A DNA stretch of 64,000 nucleotides from the NCBI GenBank assembly GCA_003313425.1, contig NHZP01000010.1, positions 496,001 through 560,000 on the forward strand. Reading direction: 5' to 3'. Made by a program: the position numbers and the translations under genes. Of the stretch, positions 43,936 to 54,080 are shown in pieces. The DNA is from Pseudopyrenochaeta lycopersici. Taxonomy: Eukaryota > Ascomycota > Dothideomycetes > Pleosporales > Pseudopyrenochaetaceae. Within the stretch, counting starts at the first letter, position 1, and every line of letters begins with the position of its first letter. The notes under the pieces are model-generated. The model saw nothing but the letters and a program-made list of their open reading frames with translations, was not told the DNA's origin and made no database searches.

Positions 43936-44619
43936 ATGCTTTTCAACACACCAGCAATCCTTGCCCTCCTGAGCGCAACCCTCGCTGTTGCTGCCCCTAC
44001 TGCAGAGCCCGGTCACAAGGGTTGGGGAGATAAGCAGAAGTATAAGGATGACTGCAAAAAGGACTGGGACAACAAGTGGAAAAACGACGACTGGAAGAAG
44101 AGCGAGAAGCTATTCTACTTCGATGCCGAGTACTATGTCATGGCCACTCCCGAACAAGTCGTGAACAACGTTAGTGTCCCAACACCCGGACAGCCTGGCG
44201 CGAAGGGTATCTTCAAGTACGGCATCAACATTGCCGAGAATACAATCTGCTACAACATCACCCTTAGCGGTGTCACTGGTGCTTACTCATCTCCCGCGAT
44301 CACTGCCACACATGTCCACGAGGGAGCCAAGGGCCGGGCTGGACCTCCCCGCCTTGTAAGTTTACGCATCCAAATCATCAACCCTGCCCGAATTAATATT
44401 ATTCAGGCTTTCCCCAACCCATCCGGACCTGATGACCGCCGTACCTCATATGGCTGCTTGAAGGGCCCTTTCTTCGTCAACATTACCAATCCCACAACTG
44501 GCAAGGACCAGGCTGATGGCTTCCACGTGCGACAAATTGTTGCAAATCCCAGCGGCTTCTTCACAGACTCTCACACCACTGCGTACACAGCTGGCGCCGT
44601 CCGTGGCCAGCTTAGTTAG
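43936..44619 (+). CDS. secreted CHRD-domain protein
   Basis: Two exons, 43936-44355 and 44407-44619 (210 aa), with a 51-bp intron (donor GTAAGT, acceptor ATTCAG, phase 0). MLFNTPAILALLSATLAVAAP is a signal peptide. A short, highly charged Lys/Asp/Trp segment (KDDCKKDWDNKWKNDDWKK) follows, then a CHRD domain: YYVMATPEQVVNN, IFKYGINIAENTICYNITLS, THVHEGAKGRAGPPRL joined to AFPNPSGPD, and the closing GFFTDSHTTAYTAGAVRGQL. CHRD domains occur in secreted fungal and bacterial proteins of largely unknown, possibly adhesive or wall-associated, function. The intron contains no stop and keeps frame, so an unspliced message would also be translatable, with 17 extra residues inside the domain. The spliced form restores the family sequence. 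Confidence 0.85.
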   Translation: MLFNTPAILALLSATLAVAAPTAEPGHKGWGDKQKYKDDCKKDWDNKWKNDDWKKSEKLFYFDAEYYVMATPEQVVNNVSVPTPGQPGAKGIFKYGINIAENTICYNITLSGVTGAYSSPAITATHVHEGAKGRAGPPRLVSLRIQIINPARINIIQAFPNPSGPDDRRTSYGCLKGPFFVNITNPTTGKDQADGFHVRQIVANPSGFFTDSHTTAYTAGAVRGQLS

Positions 44620-45407
44620 AGTGGTGTCCGTGTTCTTGCATTTCAAAACATGAATGGAGAATTAATAATTCGGAATTAAAAAATGGTAATTTCTTAATGG
44701 GCTTGATTTAATTTCGAGTCGTGTACATAATGTATTGAATATGATTGTGTACTTCCACCAGAATGCTGAGGATGTCATGTTCCGCTCGTTTGGGTAGCTC
44801 CCTCAATATCATTCCCGTTCTTCATCAAAGCTATAACTTCATCATTTACATTTGAGCAAGGCAATTAAACCGTGTTTTTGAAGGTATACAATCTATAAAA
44901 ATCATAACTTTGCTTCAGTCGGATTATCCTGCTGATAGTCGGCACCTGACATCAAGTATCATCCTCCACAAATTGCAAACCAGATAACTCTTCTTCAAAA
45001 ACGTAAATCCTCTCATAGTATCACTATTCTATTACATTTAGTTGTAGAATTAACCATCGCGAACTATTGAATCCGATGCAAAACAAAATCACGTGCACTA
45101 CAATCTAACCTGATATACTACCCTTCTTCCCACGGACCATTCGGATTAGCAAGGGGCATATTTCGTGCAGAAAATGCGACGTCAGATACTTAGTAAATAC
45201 CTAATACTTAAATCATATCAGCTCACTTAATCCGTTTTACATGACGTTATTCTGATGTAAAACAGTGACGCGATGATGTCGCTCAACGAAGCTGCAATAA
45301 AAGTACCAAGAATCAGTTCACACAAACATACATCTAACACTCTAAACGCTCAAATTCCAACAAGTAATCTTATCAACTCTAGAACTATCCAGTCGCATAC
45401 ACCAAAA
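44620..45407. promoter_or_regulatory. AT-rich promoter region of the hydrophilic protein gene
   Basis: About 790 bp, no coding frame of note. It holds the 3' UTR of the CHRD gene and the promoter of the next gene; CACGTG is absent, and there is a TGACGTTA-like word (ATGACGTTAT at 45241-45250). Confidence 0.4.
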
Positions 45408-46044
45408 ATGAGTGTAAATCCAGATTCCGTGGCCAACCAGGGCGAGTTCAGCGGGAAGATTGCTCCAAGCGAGCCTTTGCAGAGCAATGGCGTAAGTTTG
45501 TACCACTTATCCTTTAGTTTTATGTATTGTTTGATTTGGTCCCTCTTAATTTTCTGAAGATTACAGCGATTATGGAGGATTTCGATTATATACGTGTTCG
45601 AACTCTGCTAACAATCCGTAGCATCAACCTGGTAAACTCGTAGGCAACGACGCCGTTCCCACTTTCGAAGCAGAAGTTCTCCCCGCCGGCACGGCTCCCA
45701 AGAATGACACCTATCAAACTAACCCCGAACTCAACAACCAGAAGCTTTACCAGAAGGCTTCATCCACTCTCACAGGCGCTGACTCTGGCTCCGTACACAC
45801 CGGCCTTGGGCATCCAGGCCAGGGCCAAACTTCGAATGAATTACACCACGATAAGACGGAAGGTCAAGGCCTGGCAGGCCTCGCGGATAGTACTGCGGAT
45901 ACGGGTGCTGGGAGCGGCGTAGAGAGCTTGAAGGACGACCCTAGGCATGCTGCGCAGAGAAATCTGGGTGATGTACCAACAGGGCAAAGGGGAAACACTG
46001 GGGGACCCGCTGCAGAGGAGAGAGAGCCTGAAAGGGCTGCTTAG
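45408..46044 (+). CDS. hydrophilic, disordered stress-type protein
   Basis: Two exons, 45408-45491 and 45622-46044 (168 aa); exon 2 has no ATG near its start and is easily missed. The 130-bp intron has donor GTAAGT, branch GCTAAC and acceptor CCGTAG, phase 0. The product starts MSVNPDSVANQGEFSGKIAP, continues HQPGKLVGNDAVPTFEAEVL and ends in Gly/Asp/Glu-rich sequence (GQGLAGLADSTADTGAGSG). It has no signal peptide, no membrane helix and no Cys or Trp; it is rich in Gly, Asn, Asp, Gln and Pro and looks intrinsically disordered. Similar small conserved proteins occur in many filamentous ascomycetes. A hydrophilin or LEA-like role in desiccation or salt stress is a guess from composition. The start codon follows an A/C-rich leader (ACACCAAAAATG). 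Confidence 0.7.
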
Positions 46045-47076
46045 ATATGGACACTATATTGATTGGCCAATTGAGACTACGCCCACGGCTCTAGTATTTT
46101 GGCTATGTTAATCCACAAGCGTTTTCCTTGCTCCATGTGCTGCATCTATGTCTTACATCAAAGTGAATAGCTACGACGATGTGTATGTATGTCATACACA
46201 AGGGACTATGGAAGTGATACAACAGATCATAGGTAGAGAACACCGTCACAGTAACTAACATTTGATTGGCTGGAGAAGGAGCAGGATTCCCTAAAGTGCA
46301 GAATTCCTTCCATTCATTAACCGCTCTGAAAAACCTTGCAAGCTGTACAACCACGCATGAATTTTCTTATTATGCCACATTTTGCTAGAGAGGTCTAAGT
46401 GCCGCCGCGAAAGCGTTGGTTTGTTTGATTTTCCGGCGCCAACGTGGCTGCGATAGGAGCTTGTCCGCAATAGGTAATTACTTTTTAAAAATGTCCGAAA
46501 CGTCTGTAATATGAGAGACTCGCGTTGTTGCACGTTTTAAGACGCCAGACGATGAAGTGACGAGCACGAAGAATGACTAAGATGATGGGCTCTGGGGTCC
46601 TAGGGGACGCACAGGCGAAGTGCGCTGCGGAAGACAGCATCTGCTGAGTATAAGGCAAAATGTTGCCGCAGGCACAAGAGATCTGCACAGGGAACAGATA
46701 CGCTAGAGTTAAATACTAAAGTGGGGCAACTAATACGTTCTCCACCATTTTACCGACCGGCCCTGCCACCACTCAGGAAGCACTGTCCCAGTAGTTCGCT
46801 AGGTAAGACCAAGACCGAATTCATCACCGAGATTCCACCTGGATTCTATTCATCAAACGAGCCGCAGGTACAGCTAGGTAATCTCGCCGCCCAGGAACCG
46901 GGTCAACTCGTTTTGTTGGCGGGCTGGGCATCGTCATCTGTGTGGAGGAGCACATTTTGACCTTCCTAATCGCGGAAAGGGCGTAAGGACCAAGTTGGAT
47001 TCTTATCGTGAAATTGGGAGCTATAAGAAGTCTGTAAGGAATCCACCGTAGTTGGCTTTGTTCAGCTGATCCGACG
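46045..47076. other. intergenic, no gene supported
   Basis: About 1.0 kb. Frames of up to 117 codons overlap on both strands and none is credible; the one at 46824-47177 is antisense to the next gene's start. Confidence 0.4.
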
Positions 47077-48336
47077 ATGTATCTACTCACCTCATTGCCC
47101 GCGACCGTTGCGCTTCTTACCGGCAGCGCGATCGCTGCAAACTTCACAGGCGATGTCTTGAATGGCGTGCCTGTCATTCACGACCTCAATCTCGCTGATG
47201 TGCCCGCTCAGACTGTCTCGAGGTACTATCTAAGAGCTGGCGAGCTCAATGGCGGACACCCTGTTCACATCCCTGTCATGGTTGCGCGCGGAACGCCGGA
47301 GAGCTTGGAGAGCGGCAAAAAGTTGTCGCTGTCCGCAGCAATTCACGGCGACGAGTTAAATGGAATTCGAGTGGTGCAACGAGTTTTCGAGCAGCTGAAA
47401 GGGCAAGTTGCAACGCTCAATGGCACAGGTTTGTACTCAATGCAGACACATGGATTGACTTTTGCTAATTGGCGTGTAAAGTCATCGGTATACCAACCGT
47501 CAATCCAATGGGAATATACCTAAACCAGCGAAACTACTTCACCTCCGACGCCAGTGGCTTCTTCACAAACGTCAATCGCGTCTTCCCAGGGACTGCGGCC
47601 TCTGCCGGCGGTAGCCTTCCCCGCCTCCTCGCATATAATATCTGGAACAACATCTGGGGCAACACATCACAGGTAGATGTAGGGATCGATTTGCGTAAGC
47701 TAGGACGCCTTCTACTTGGATATTCGTACGAGGCACTGATTTCTTCCAGATACGCCAAGTTCCGGCGGAGACACCTCGCTATGGTGCTATGCAGACTTCC
47801 GACTCCCCTACGTTGAGCGCCTTGCCAAATTACTCCAACCTGACACCTTAAAGATTGATGTTGGTGAACCTGGCTCCATCGAAACTACTTTCGTTGACTA
47901 CAAAATCCCGTCCATCACCGTGGAAATGGGCCAGGCGAAAATATGGAACAACAGCCTCATCGACCGCACAGTCGATTTCGTGAACCGCGTCCTCGTTGAT
48001 CTCAGCATTGTCCCGTCCAACTCGACCGTTGAGCCAGACCTAACCAACGTGTATATTGCAAACACATTCCACGACACATTTTCGCAGTACGGCGGCTTCG
48101 TTGAACGTTTGGTAGAGGTTGATGAACCAGTTACGAAGGGTCAGGCTATCGCTAATGTGAGGAATCCATTTGGTGATATATTGGAGACTCTATATTCACC
48201 AGCGGACGGACGCATGTTTCAGAGCCCGAGGGATCCGAGCGTCGAACCTGGAGGCAGTGTTGGGGAAATTGCGTACAACTCGACAGATCCCGAATGCGCT
48301 GATGGGTGCATTCTGTCGGGACCTGCGAAGAGGTAA
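47077..48336 (+). CDS. secreted succinylglutamate desuccinylase/aspartoacylase-family metalloenzyme
   Basis: Three exons, 47077-47428, 47482-47694 and 47750-48336, introns 53 and 55 bp, both phase 1; 383 aa. MYLLTSLPATVALLTGSAIAA is a signal peptide, unusual for a family that is mostly cytosolic. The zinc carboxypeptidase-like core is visible: LSAAIHGDELNGIRVVQR gives the first zinc His and Glu (H90, E93), VIGIPTVNPMGIYLNQRN follows, and VDVGIDLHTPSSGGDTSLW supplies the second zinc His (H189), whose codon is split by intron 2. The C-terminal part (KGQAIANVRNPFGDILETLY, SPADGRMFQSPRDPSVEPGG) is the beta-barrel, lipoyl-like domain of AstE-type proteins. The reaction is probably hydrolysis of an N-acyl amino acid or a small peptide outside the cell; the substrate is unknown. 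Confidence 0.85.
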
Positions 48337-49054
48337 ACATTGTGAACCACTAAGTGAACTGAAACGAATCACATGACCCGATACTTTTGTGAAGTGTAGT
48401 CTTATCCGAGTCCTTCCTAGCTTGTCACCCTTGTGATAATATCATGGTAGCAGACACCTCGAGCTAGCTTCAATCGAAATGTCAAATTTTCTCAAGATCT
48501 TACGTTTTTCGCAACGACTAGACAACACCATCTACTGGCGTTGCTTTGTTTTGCACCTGGTGTAGAAGAAACTTTACCCGGGGATTTCGACAGAATGAAC
48601 AAAATTCTTCTGTTCGATCGCAACATGAACATTATATTCTTATTCTCCACGGATGCACTGGTCTACGTATGAGATGGGCAGCTGGTTGTGTTGTACAACA
48701 CTTGGACGTGGTTTTTGCCCCACCGTGCTCAATTCATCGAGCTACAGGTACTATGCTCTATCAGCAACAAGAACAATCACCTAGAAGACTTTATTGTCCC
48801 CAAAACTCGCATTGTACTGATGCATGCCTGATACTTCTGGGAGAAAATAGGAGATAAAGCCGAGACTTCGCGCTTGACGCGACGCGTTCCTTATCTTATC
48901 GTCATCAGCACCCACGAATACTTCAGGTGAAGCACGCCATATAAACGACGACGTCATCCTCAGCCGAACTTCATTTATAGCATCGACATTTCCCAAGCGT
49001 CTAAGCTACTGCTTCACCTCTTAGACCTGCCCAAGAGGCCATCAATATAGTCCA
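48337..49054. other. intergenic, no gene supported
   Basis: About 720 bp between two co-directional genes. Nothing recognisable; it should hold the promoter of the SDR gene. Confidence 0.4.
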
Positions 49055-49990
49055 ATGCCTACCATTCTCGTGGTTGGAGCAACGCGTGGCCTTGGAGCGA
49101 GCATCGCCCAGAAGTATGCAGCAGACGCGAGCAATCATGTTCTAGCAACTGCGAGGGCCTCTACACCTCCACCAGACAGTAAGTTGAACATTTCTTCACA
49201 TTTCTTCATTCTCTTGGTCTACTGGCTGCAATGACCGTACGTCCTCCATCAATGCCTTGCTAATAGCTCTTTTCTTGTAGCAACAAACATATCCTACATC
49301 CCTAGTATCGATCTTGAATCCCCGGAAGCAGGCAGCAATATTCTCAAGTTCCTCGATTCTCGAAAAATCTCCCACCTCGACATCGTCATCATAACGGCCG
49401 GCTACTTCGCCACAGAATCCCTCAAAGAACCGTCTTTCTCCGCCCAGGAACGCATGTACCGCACATGTGTCATCGGCCCCACTATTCTCGTCACAGCGCT
49501 CGCCAACAAGGATGATAAACTCCTCGACTCGAAATCTAAGATCATCTTCGTTTCGTCAGAGAGCGGAAGCATTACACTGAGACATGAGAAAGAGGGTGGC
49601 GGGAACTATGGGCACCATGCGAGCAAGACAGCACTCAACATGTCAGCGAAGCTACTGAGTTTGGACTTGAAGGAGAGAGGCATTGCGGTTGTGGCTGTAC
49701 ATCCGGGATTCATGAGGACAGAAATGACCCGTAGTGTTGGTTTTGACAAATATTGGGACGATGGCGGGGCGGTCACTCCAGATGTTGCGGCCCAATCCCT
49801 CATTGAGTGGATTGAGACGTTTGATATCAGCAAGACAGGGCAATATTGGGCACCTAGGGGGCCTGGGTAAGCGAGTCGGTTCGTTCAATTTTGGAGTGCG
49901 CTAATAAGAAGAATCAGTGATATCGGGACCGCTGAACCAGTCCTTGGACCAAAGGATAAACTTTCAACTCCGCTTCAACTACCATGGTAG
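49055..49990 (+). CDS. short-chain dehydrogenase/reductase, atypical active site
   Basis: Three exons, 49055-49178, 49281-49866 and 49918-49990 (260 aa). Intron 1 is 102 bp; intron 2 (51 bp, branch GCTAAT) overlaps an in-frame TAA at 49868-49870 that would otherwise end the protein at APRGPG. Splicing adds DIGTAEPVLGPKDKLSTPLQ and the ending LPW. The N-terminus MPTILVVGATRGLGASIAQK is the NAD(P)-binding Rossmann loop. FVSSESGSI holds the catalytic Ser. The usual YxxxK is replaced: NYGHHASKTALNMSAKLLS has the Lys, but His stands four residues before it instead of Tyr. AVVAVHPGFMRTEMT is the expected PG motif. This is a C-factor-like fungal SDR; whether it is a true oxidoreductase is open. Substrate unknown. 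Confidence 0.85.
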
Positions 49991-50284
49991 GAGATGCATG
50001 ATCTTATGATTTCACGAACGTCTACGATTGAAGCAAGTCACCTCTCTAGTTTCCAAAGTTTTGATGATACAACGCGACAAATTAATCACTTATTGTCTTT
50101 CCTTTCCTTAGATGCTGCTCATGATTCAGAATAGGATTCACAAATTATGCCTTCCCAATGCCGAAGCATGGTATTTGCTGCCTTTTTGCCCCTGAAAATT
50201 ACACCAATACTATACTTACTACGCTTTAAATTACCCCAACGCTTGCACCGTACCCAAATAAGAACAGACCTAGACCTAGTTTAA
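49991..50284. other. spacer between convergent genes
   Basis: 294 bp, AT-rich, no coding frame of note. Confidence 0.4.
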
Positions 50285-51496
50285 TCATGAAGTTTGTTCC
50301 GTTCGAGCACGTCCCGGCGAACTGCTGATCTGTATGCCGCCACTATTCTTCCTACATTGCGGAACGAACTCTTCCGCATCTCCCAACCGATCAGCTGTCA
50401 ATCCGGCAGAACCAGGGTTCTTCATGCCGGCTTCGAGTTGTCGTTGATAGCTAATTTGTCTTAGACGGTAGGCTTCCTTTGGTGTAAGATGTAGGTAAAT
50501 TTCAACACCGAGCGCGTGGATTGCTAAGGCCAACCAGACTGCCATACCGAAGCTGACATTTAGCGCTGCGCCGGAGTTGGCTGCATCTCCTTCACCGAAA
50601 GTGGCCGCTACAACTGCAACCTGGGAGGGATTTGTACCGTTGGCGTATGCTGCACACGTGGGATACGCAGAGAGCAGGTCAGACGCGTCAGATATTGTTG
50701 CCTCAATCTTTGCACAGGGCCAGACGACGTAATAGCCTTGGTCTTGGACAATTACAGTGGCGATGATAAGAATGAATCGGCTCGTTATGATAGCTCCGGC
50801 CTAGCAGATGTCAGCAATGGCAAAATTGAGCCGAACGACGAGATCATATCAAACGCACATAAAACCAGCCTCTTAGCATCCAAGCACGATGTTGTTCGAT
50901 TTGCAAGCGCTTGATGTTAATCCATGATAGCAGGAAGCAGACGAGTACACCAATGCCGACGAAACCAGCCCAGACTTGGATATCCAGACCTCCGCCAAAG
51001 GCATGTCGTGTGATCATCAGCGCACCCACCAAGCCCACAGTATACAGTATAATTGCTGCATATCCGCTAATGCGGTGGATTATGATCCAACGGTGGCGAA
51101 TGAATGGAGTGAACTGTACGACAGCGAGCAGACTGGCGGGAAGCACACCTGCGAGGTGTAACAAGATACCGATCTTATAGCGCGAGAAATTGAGATAATA
51201 GTAGCATTCTCCTGGGGCAGCCCCATTACTGCCACCCTCCGATTCTCCTGTTGGACAAAAGTTCTTGCTGAAGTTGAGGTACATGAAACGGGCGAGAGCG
51301 ACTAAGTTATCCTGTTGTCAGTGGGGAGGCTTTTGGATCCAGGGTTTGTAGCAGTGTCTGACTTACAGCCGGTAAATGCGCCAGCGAAGATAAACCATAA
51401 TATAAAATTATAGGCTTTGCTGAAACCAAGGGGGTTATAGATTCTCCTAAAGAAGGCGTTGAAAGCATTCTGTGGGGGTCTGGTTGGTTCCACCAT
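50285..51496 (-). CDS. DUF2306-type multi-pass membrane protein
   Basis: Three exons, 51496-51367, 51301-50859 and 50800-50285 (introns 65 and 58 bp), 362 aa. The frame opens at a TTG, but the ATG at 51496 (MVEPTRPPQNAFNAFFRRIY) is the natural start. Hydrophobic segments are AYNFILWFIFAGAFTG, KIGILLHLAGVLPASLLAVV, ISGYAAIILYTVGLVGALMI, VWAGFVGIGVLVCFLLSWI, SRFILIIATVIV and SFGMAVWLALAIHALGVEIY: about six membrane passes. The histidines in FIRHRWIIIHRISGY and in the IEQHRAWMLRGWFY segment match the DUF2306 pattern and could bind haem or metal, but that is inference. A hydrophilic loop (CPTGESEGGSNGAAPGECYY) lies between helices 1 and 2, and the C-terminus is polar. No function is known for the family. 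Confidence 0.82.
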
Positions 51497-52250
51497 GGTC
51501 GTCAAGTGGATATAGGGATATCGATATGTAAAGCGCAGTGGATAGGGTTGATGCGGTGTGGTATTGTTATAATGTACTCAGCGTTGATGTAGATGCCAAG
51601 ACGATGCTGTCATTGGCCTCAGACGATTTGACAGTGTGTTAATTCTGTCCCCAAACCCATCATATTTCTTATACATTTTCTTCATCGACGATCGAAGTCT
51701 ATATCTGGACTATCTCGCGATAGGAGTACGGACCATGAACAGAGTGTTGCCATGATGACAGCCTTCCATTAAGGCTTGCACACTCTGCCCGCTGTGGATG
51801 CGAGTGGACTCGTCGTGGCCCGCTTCGTGCTTCTTGATTGGGACAGAGGCGTGCTCCCCTTAATCTCAGTGGCAGCTCGAGGCATCAACGCTGCTTGGTA
51901 CCTCTTCACGTCTGTCATGTAATTGATTCAGAATAGTTAGGTTTACGAGAATACGATCCACCTCAGATGTTGTCGCGAATTGCTCCCGATGTGGGAAAGC
52001 GCAGTCGTGGATTGATCTGGCTGAGTGTGGTTGCCTGAAACGCCGTCCACGTGCGTCGTCGCCAGCTCAGGATTTCTATGCGCATCATCGAAAAATGCGC
52101 ACCAATGACTGTGACCTGATCTTCATAGCCACAGGAGGTTACGTAGGTCATCGTTTTATCAATCAGTGTAGATAATCTACTTCCATAAGAGGAGTATTCT
52201 GCGCTGCGGACGCTTTTGCGGCATGCATGTGGTGCTCGTAACGGAGCAAA
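51497..52250. other. divergent intergenic region
   Basis: About 750 bp between the DUF2306 gene and the Zn2Cys6 gene, presumably both promoters. No coding frame of note. Confidence 0.4.
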
Positions 52251-53941
52251 ATGGTAGGCGTCCCGGGCCGCTCAAAGGGTTGCGTAACCTGTAGGAAGAG
52301 GAAGAAAGGCGTAAGTACACTCTAGTCTACACAAGTTTCACTAAGCTAAAACCATAGTAGTGTGATCTCAAACGCCCGGAGTGTGGACAGTGCAAGGAGC
52401 GAGGATATGTATGTGGAGGCTACGATTCAGACCGTGTGTTCATCTACCAAAGCGGATACAATAAACGAGGACCGAATTCCGCCACGAAAAGAGATGCAGG
52501 TGCAAGCTCACCCGTGCAAGCGGGGTTCTCCGCGCAGCCATCGAAACAGATGCAGATGATACCTATCAGACCCCAGACTTACGACATAGAGGCTCGTAGC
52601 CAGCGCAAACCATTCCCAACGTCAGTCATCCTCCCGGAGAGCCTCACCCGGTCTGCTTATAGTGAGAAGAGTATCGAGGCTTTCCTCCACTTGTATATCC
52701 CCCGCGGCGACTTTCGTTCCACCAACCATGAGGGCAAAGAGTTCATGGACATACTGCCTATGCTTACTATGCGTGACGAAGCACTTCAGAAGGCAGTTCT
52801 AGCAATAGGCACAGCAGCGCTTGGAAAAGCCACGGGTGATACTGCTTTGAGCCAACAAGGAAGAACTTTGTACGGGAAGGCACTCAAAGAGATGGCTGTA
52901 GCGTTGCGCAACCCTGCGAGAGCGAAGAGCGAGGCAGTTTTCGCAGTTCCACGAATCATGGCGCTCTTCGAAATACTTTTTGGCGCTGAAGCCAATTCGG
53001 GTACACAGGCGAAGAGCTGGCTTAGTCACGCCGAAGGAGAGACGGCATTGATAATCAGTCGCGGTCCTGAAGCGCACTCGGAGAATGATGAAGCCCATTT
53101 GCTGTTTGCCAACGCAAGATATAGACCGCTGATTGCTGCTGTCAGGACGAGGAAAGCGACCATGCTTGATGATGAGCGCTGGAAGACGTTGCCATGGAAG
53201 GGCAGAGTCAAAACACCGAATGACACCTTACTAGACATTCTATGTGGCATCCCGGAGATACTCGAAGCTGTGGATAAACTGGATTGTTCCACTATCAATG
53301 AGAGACGAAGAGAAGGGCTACGCATCCAAACAATAGCAAGATGTTGGACATTGCATTTCCAACTCCAAGCTTGGCTTGCTGCCAACCCGAACGCATTCTA
53401 TACACCTACAGCGATAGACTCCATGGCACCAATATACTTTCCCAGCCTCGAAATCGCTTGCCTTACAATCCGGTACTGGGTGATAGGCTTGCTCCTCTAC
53501 TCTTCCCTCGACATTGCCTCCGGCATCCAACCAATCACCGACATGTCTATTTCGCATCCCGACCGTCCCCACCCGCGTCCCTTTGCACGCCTCATATCTC
53601 GCTCTGTCCCTTATTTCTTCCAAGAAGAATATGGAGTCACAGGCGCAACGGCGATATCGTTCCCGTTAGGCATTGCGTTGTTCTATATGCAGAGGAACCC
53701 AAGTGCTGATAGCGAGTATATGGGTATGATCATGAAAGCGTGGAGTGATCCAATGTTGCCGAGTGCGATGAGAGACTTTCTGGTGAGTATGAGAGAAAGT
53801 GCTAAGGTTCCCACCTTGGCAGCACGGCCGGGGCACAAGCTTGAGAGTGAGGCTGCAATGTCAGCCGACAGTGCTCATGCTGCACCAAAACCACGAACAG
53901 ACTTTGAATTGAAGTATGATGACGATTTTCGAGATTCATAA
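52251..53941 (+). CDS. Zn2Cys6 transcription factor
   Basis: Two exons, 52251-52310 and 52361-53941 (50-bp intron, donor GTAAGT, acceptor TAGTAG, phase 0), 546 aa. The binuclear zinc cluster is assembled by splicing: GCVTCRKRKKG from exon 1 plus CDLKRPECGQCKERGYVCGG from exon 2, giving C-x2-C-x6-C-x6-C-x2-C-x6-C. Exon 2 alone looks like a zinc-less regulator. The rest is the fungal-specific regulatory region (ESLTRSAYSEKSIEAFLHLY, IPRGDFRSTNHEGKEFMDIL, IARCWTLHFQLQAWLAANPN) seen in fungal_trans_2-type proteins. Such factors bind CGG-containing sites and control metabolism or secondary pathways. The targets are unknown; the neighbours give no obvious cluster. It converges with the Rds1/LsdA-type gene, with 139 bp between stops. 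Confidence 0.9.
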
Positions 53942-54080
53942 CCTTTATTAAGTTGGTTTAATGAGTACACAATACAATTCAGAAGGGGTATAGATAGCCC
54001 GCAATCAAACCACGAACGCCAGCGCTATGAGCAACAAGTATATCGTTGCCTTTTCGATATGTCCAAAATGCTCGTTACAT

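Noticed and set aside
49868..49870. TAA as the stop of the SDR gene
   Set aside because: It lies inside a good 51-bp intron; splicing adds a conserved-looking C-terminus ending in LPW.
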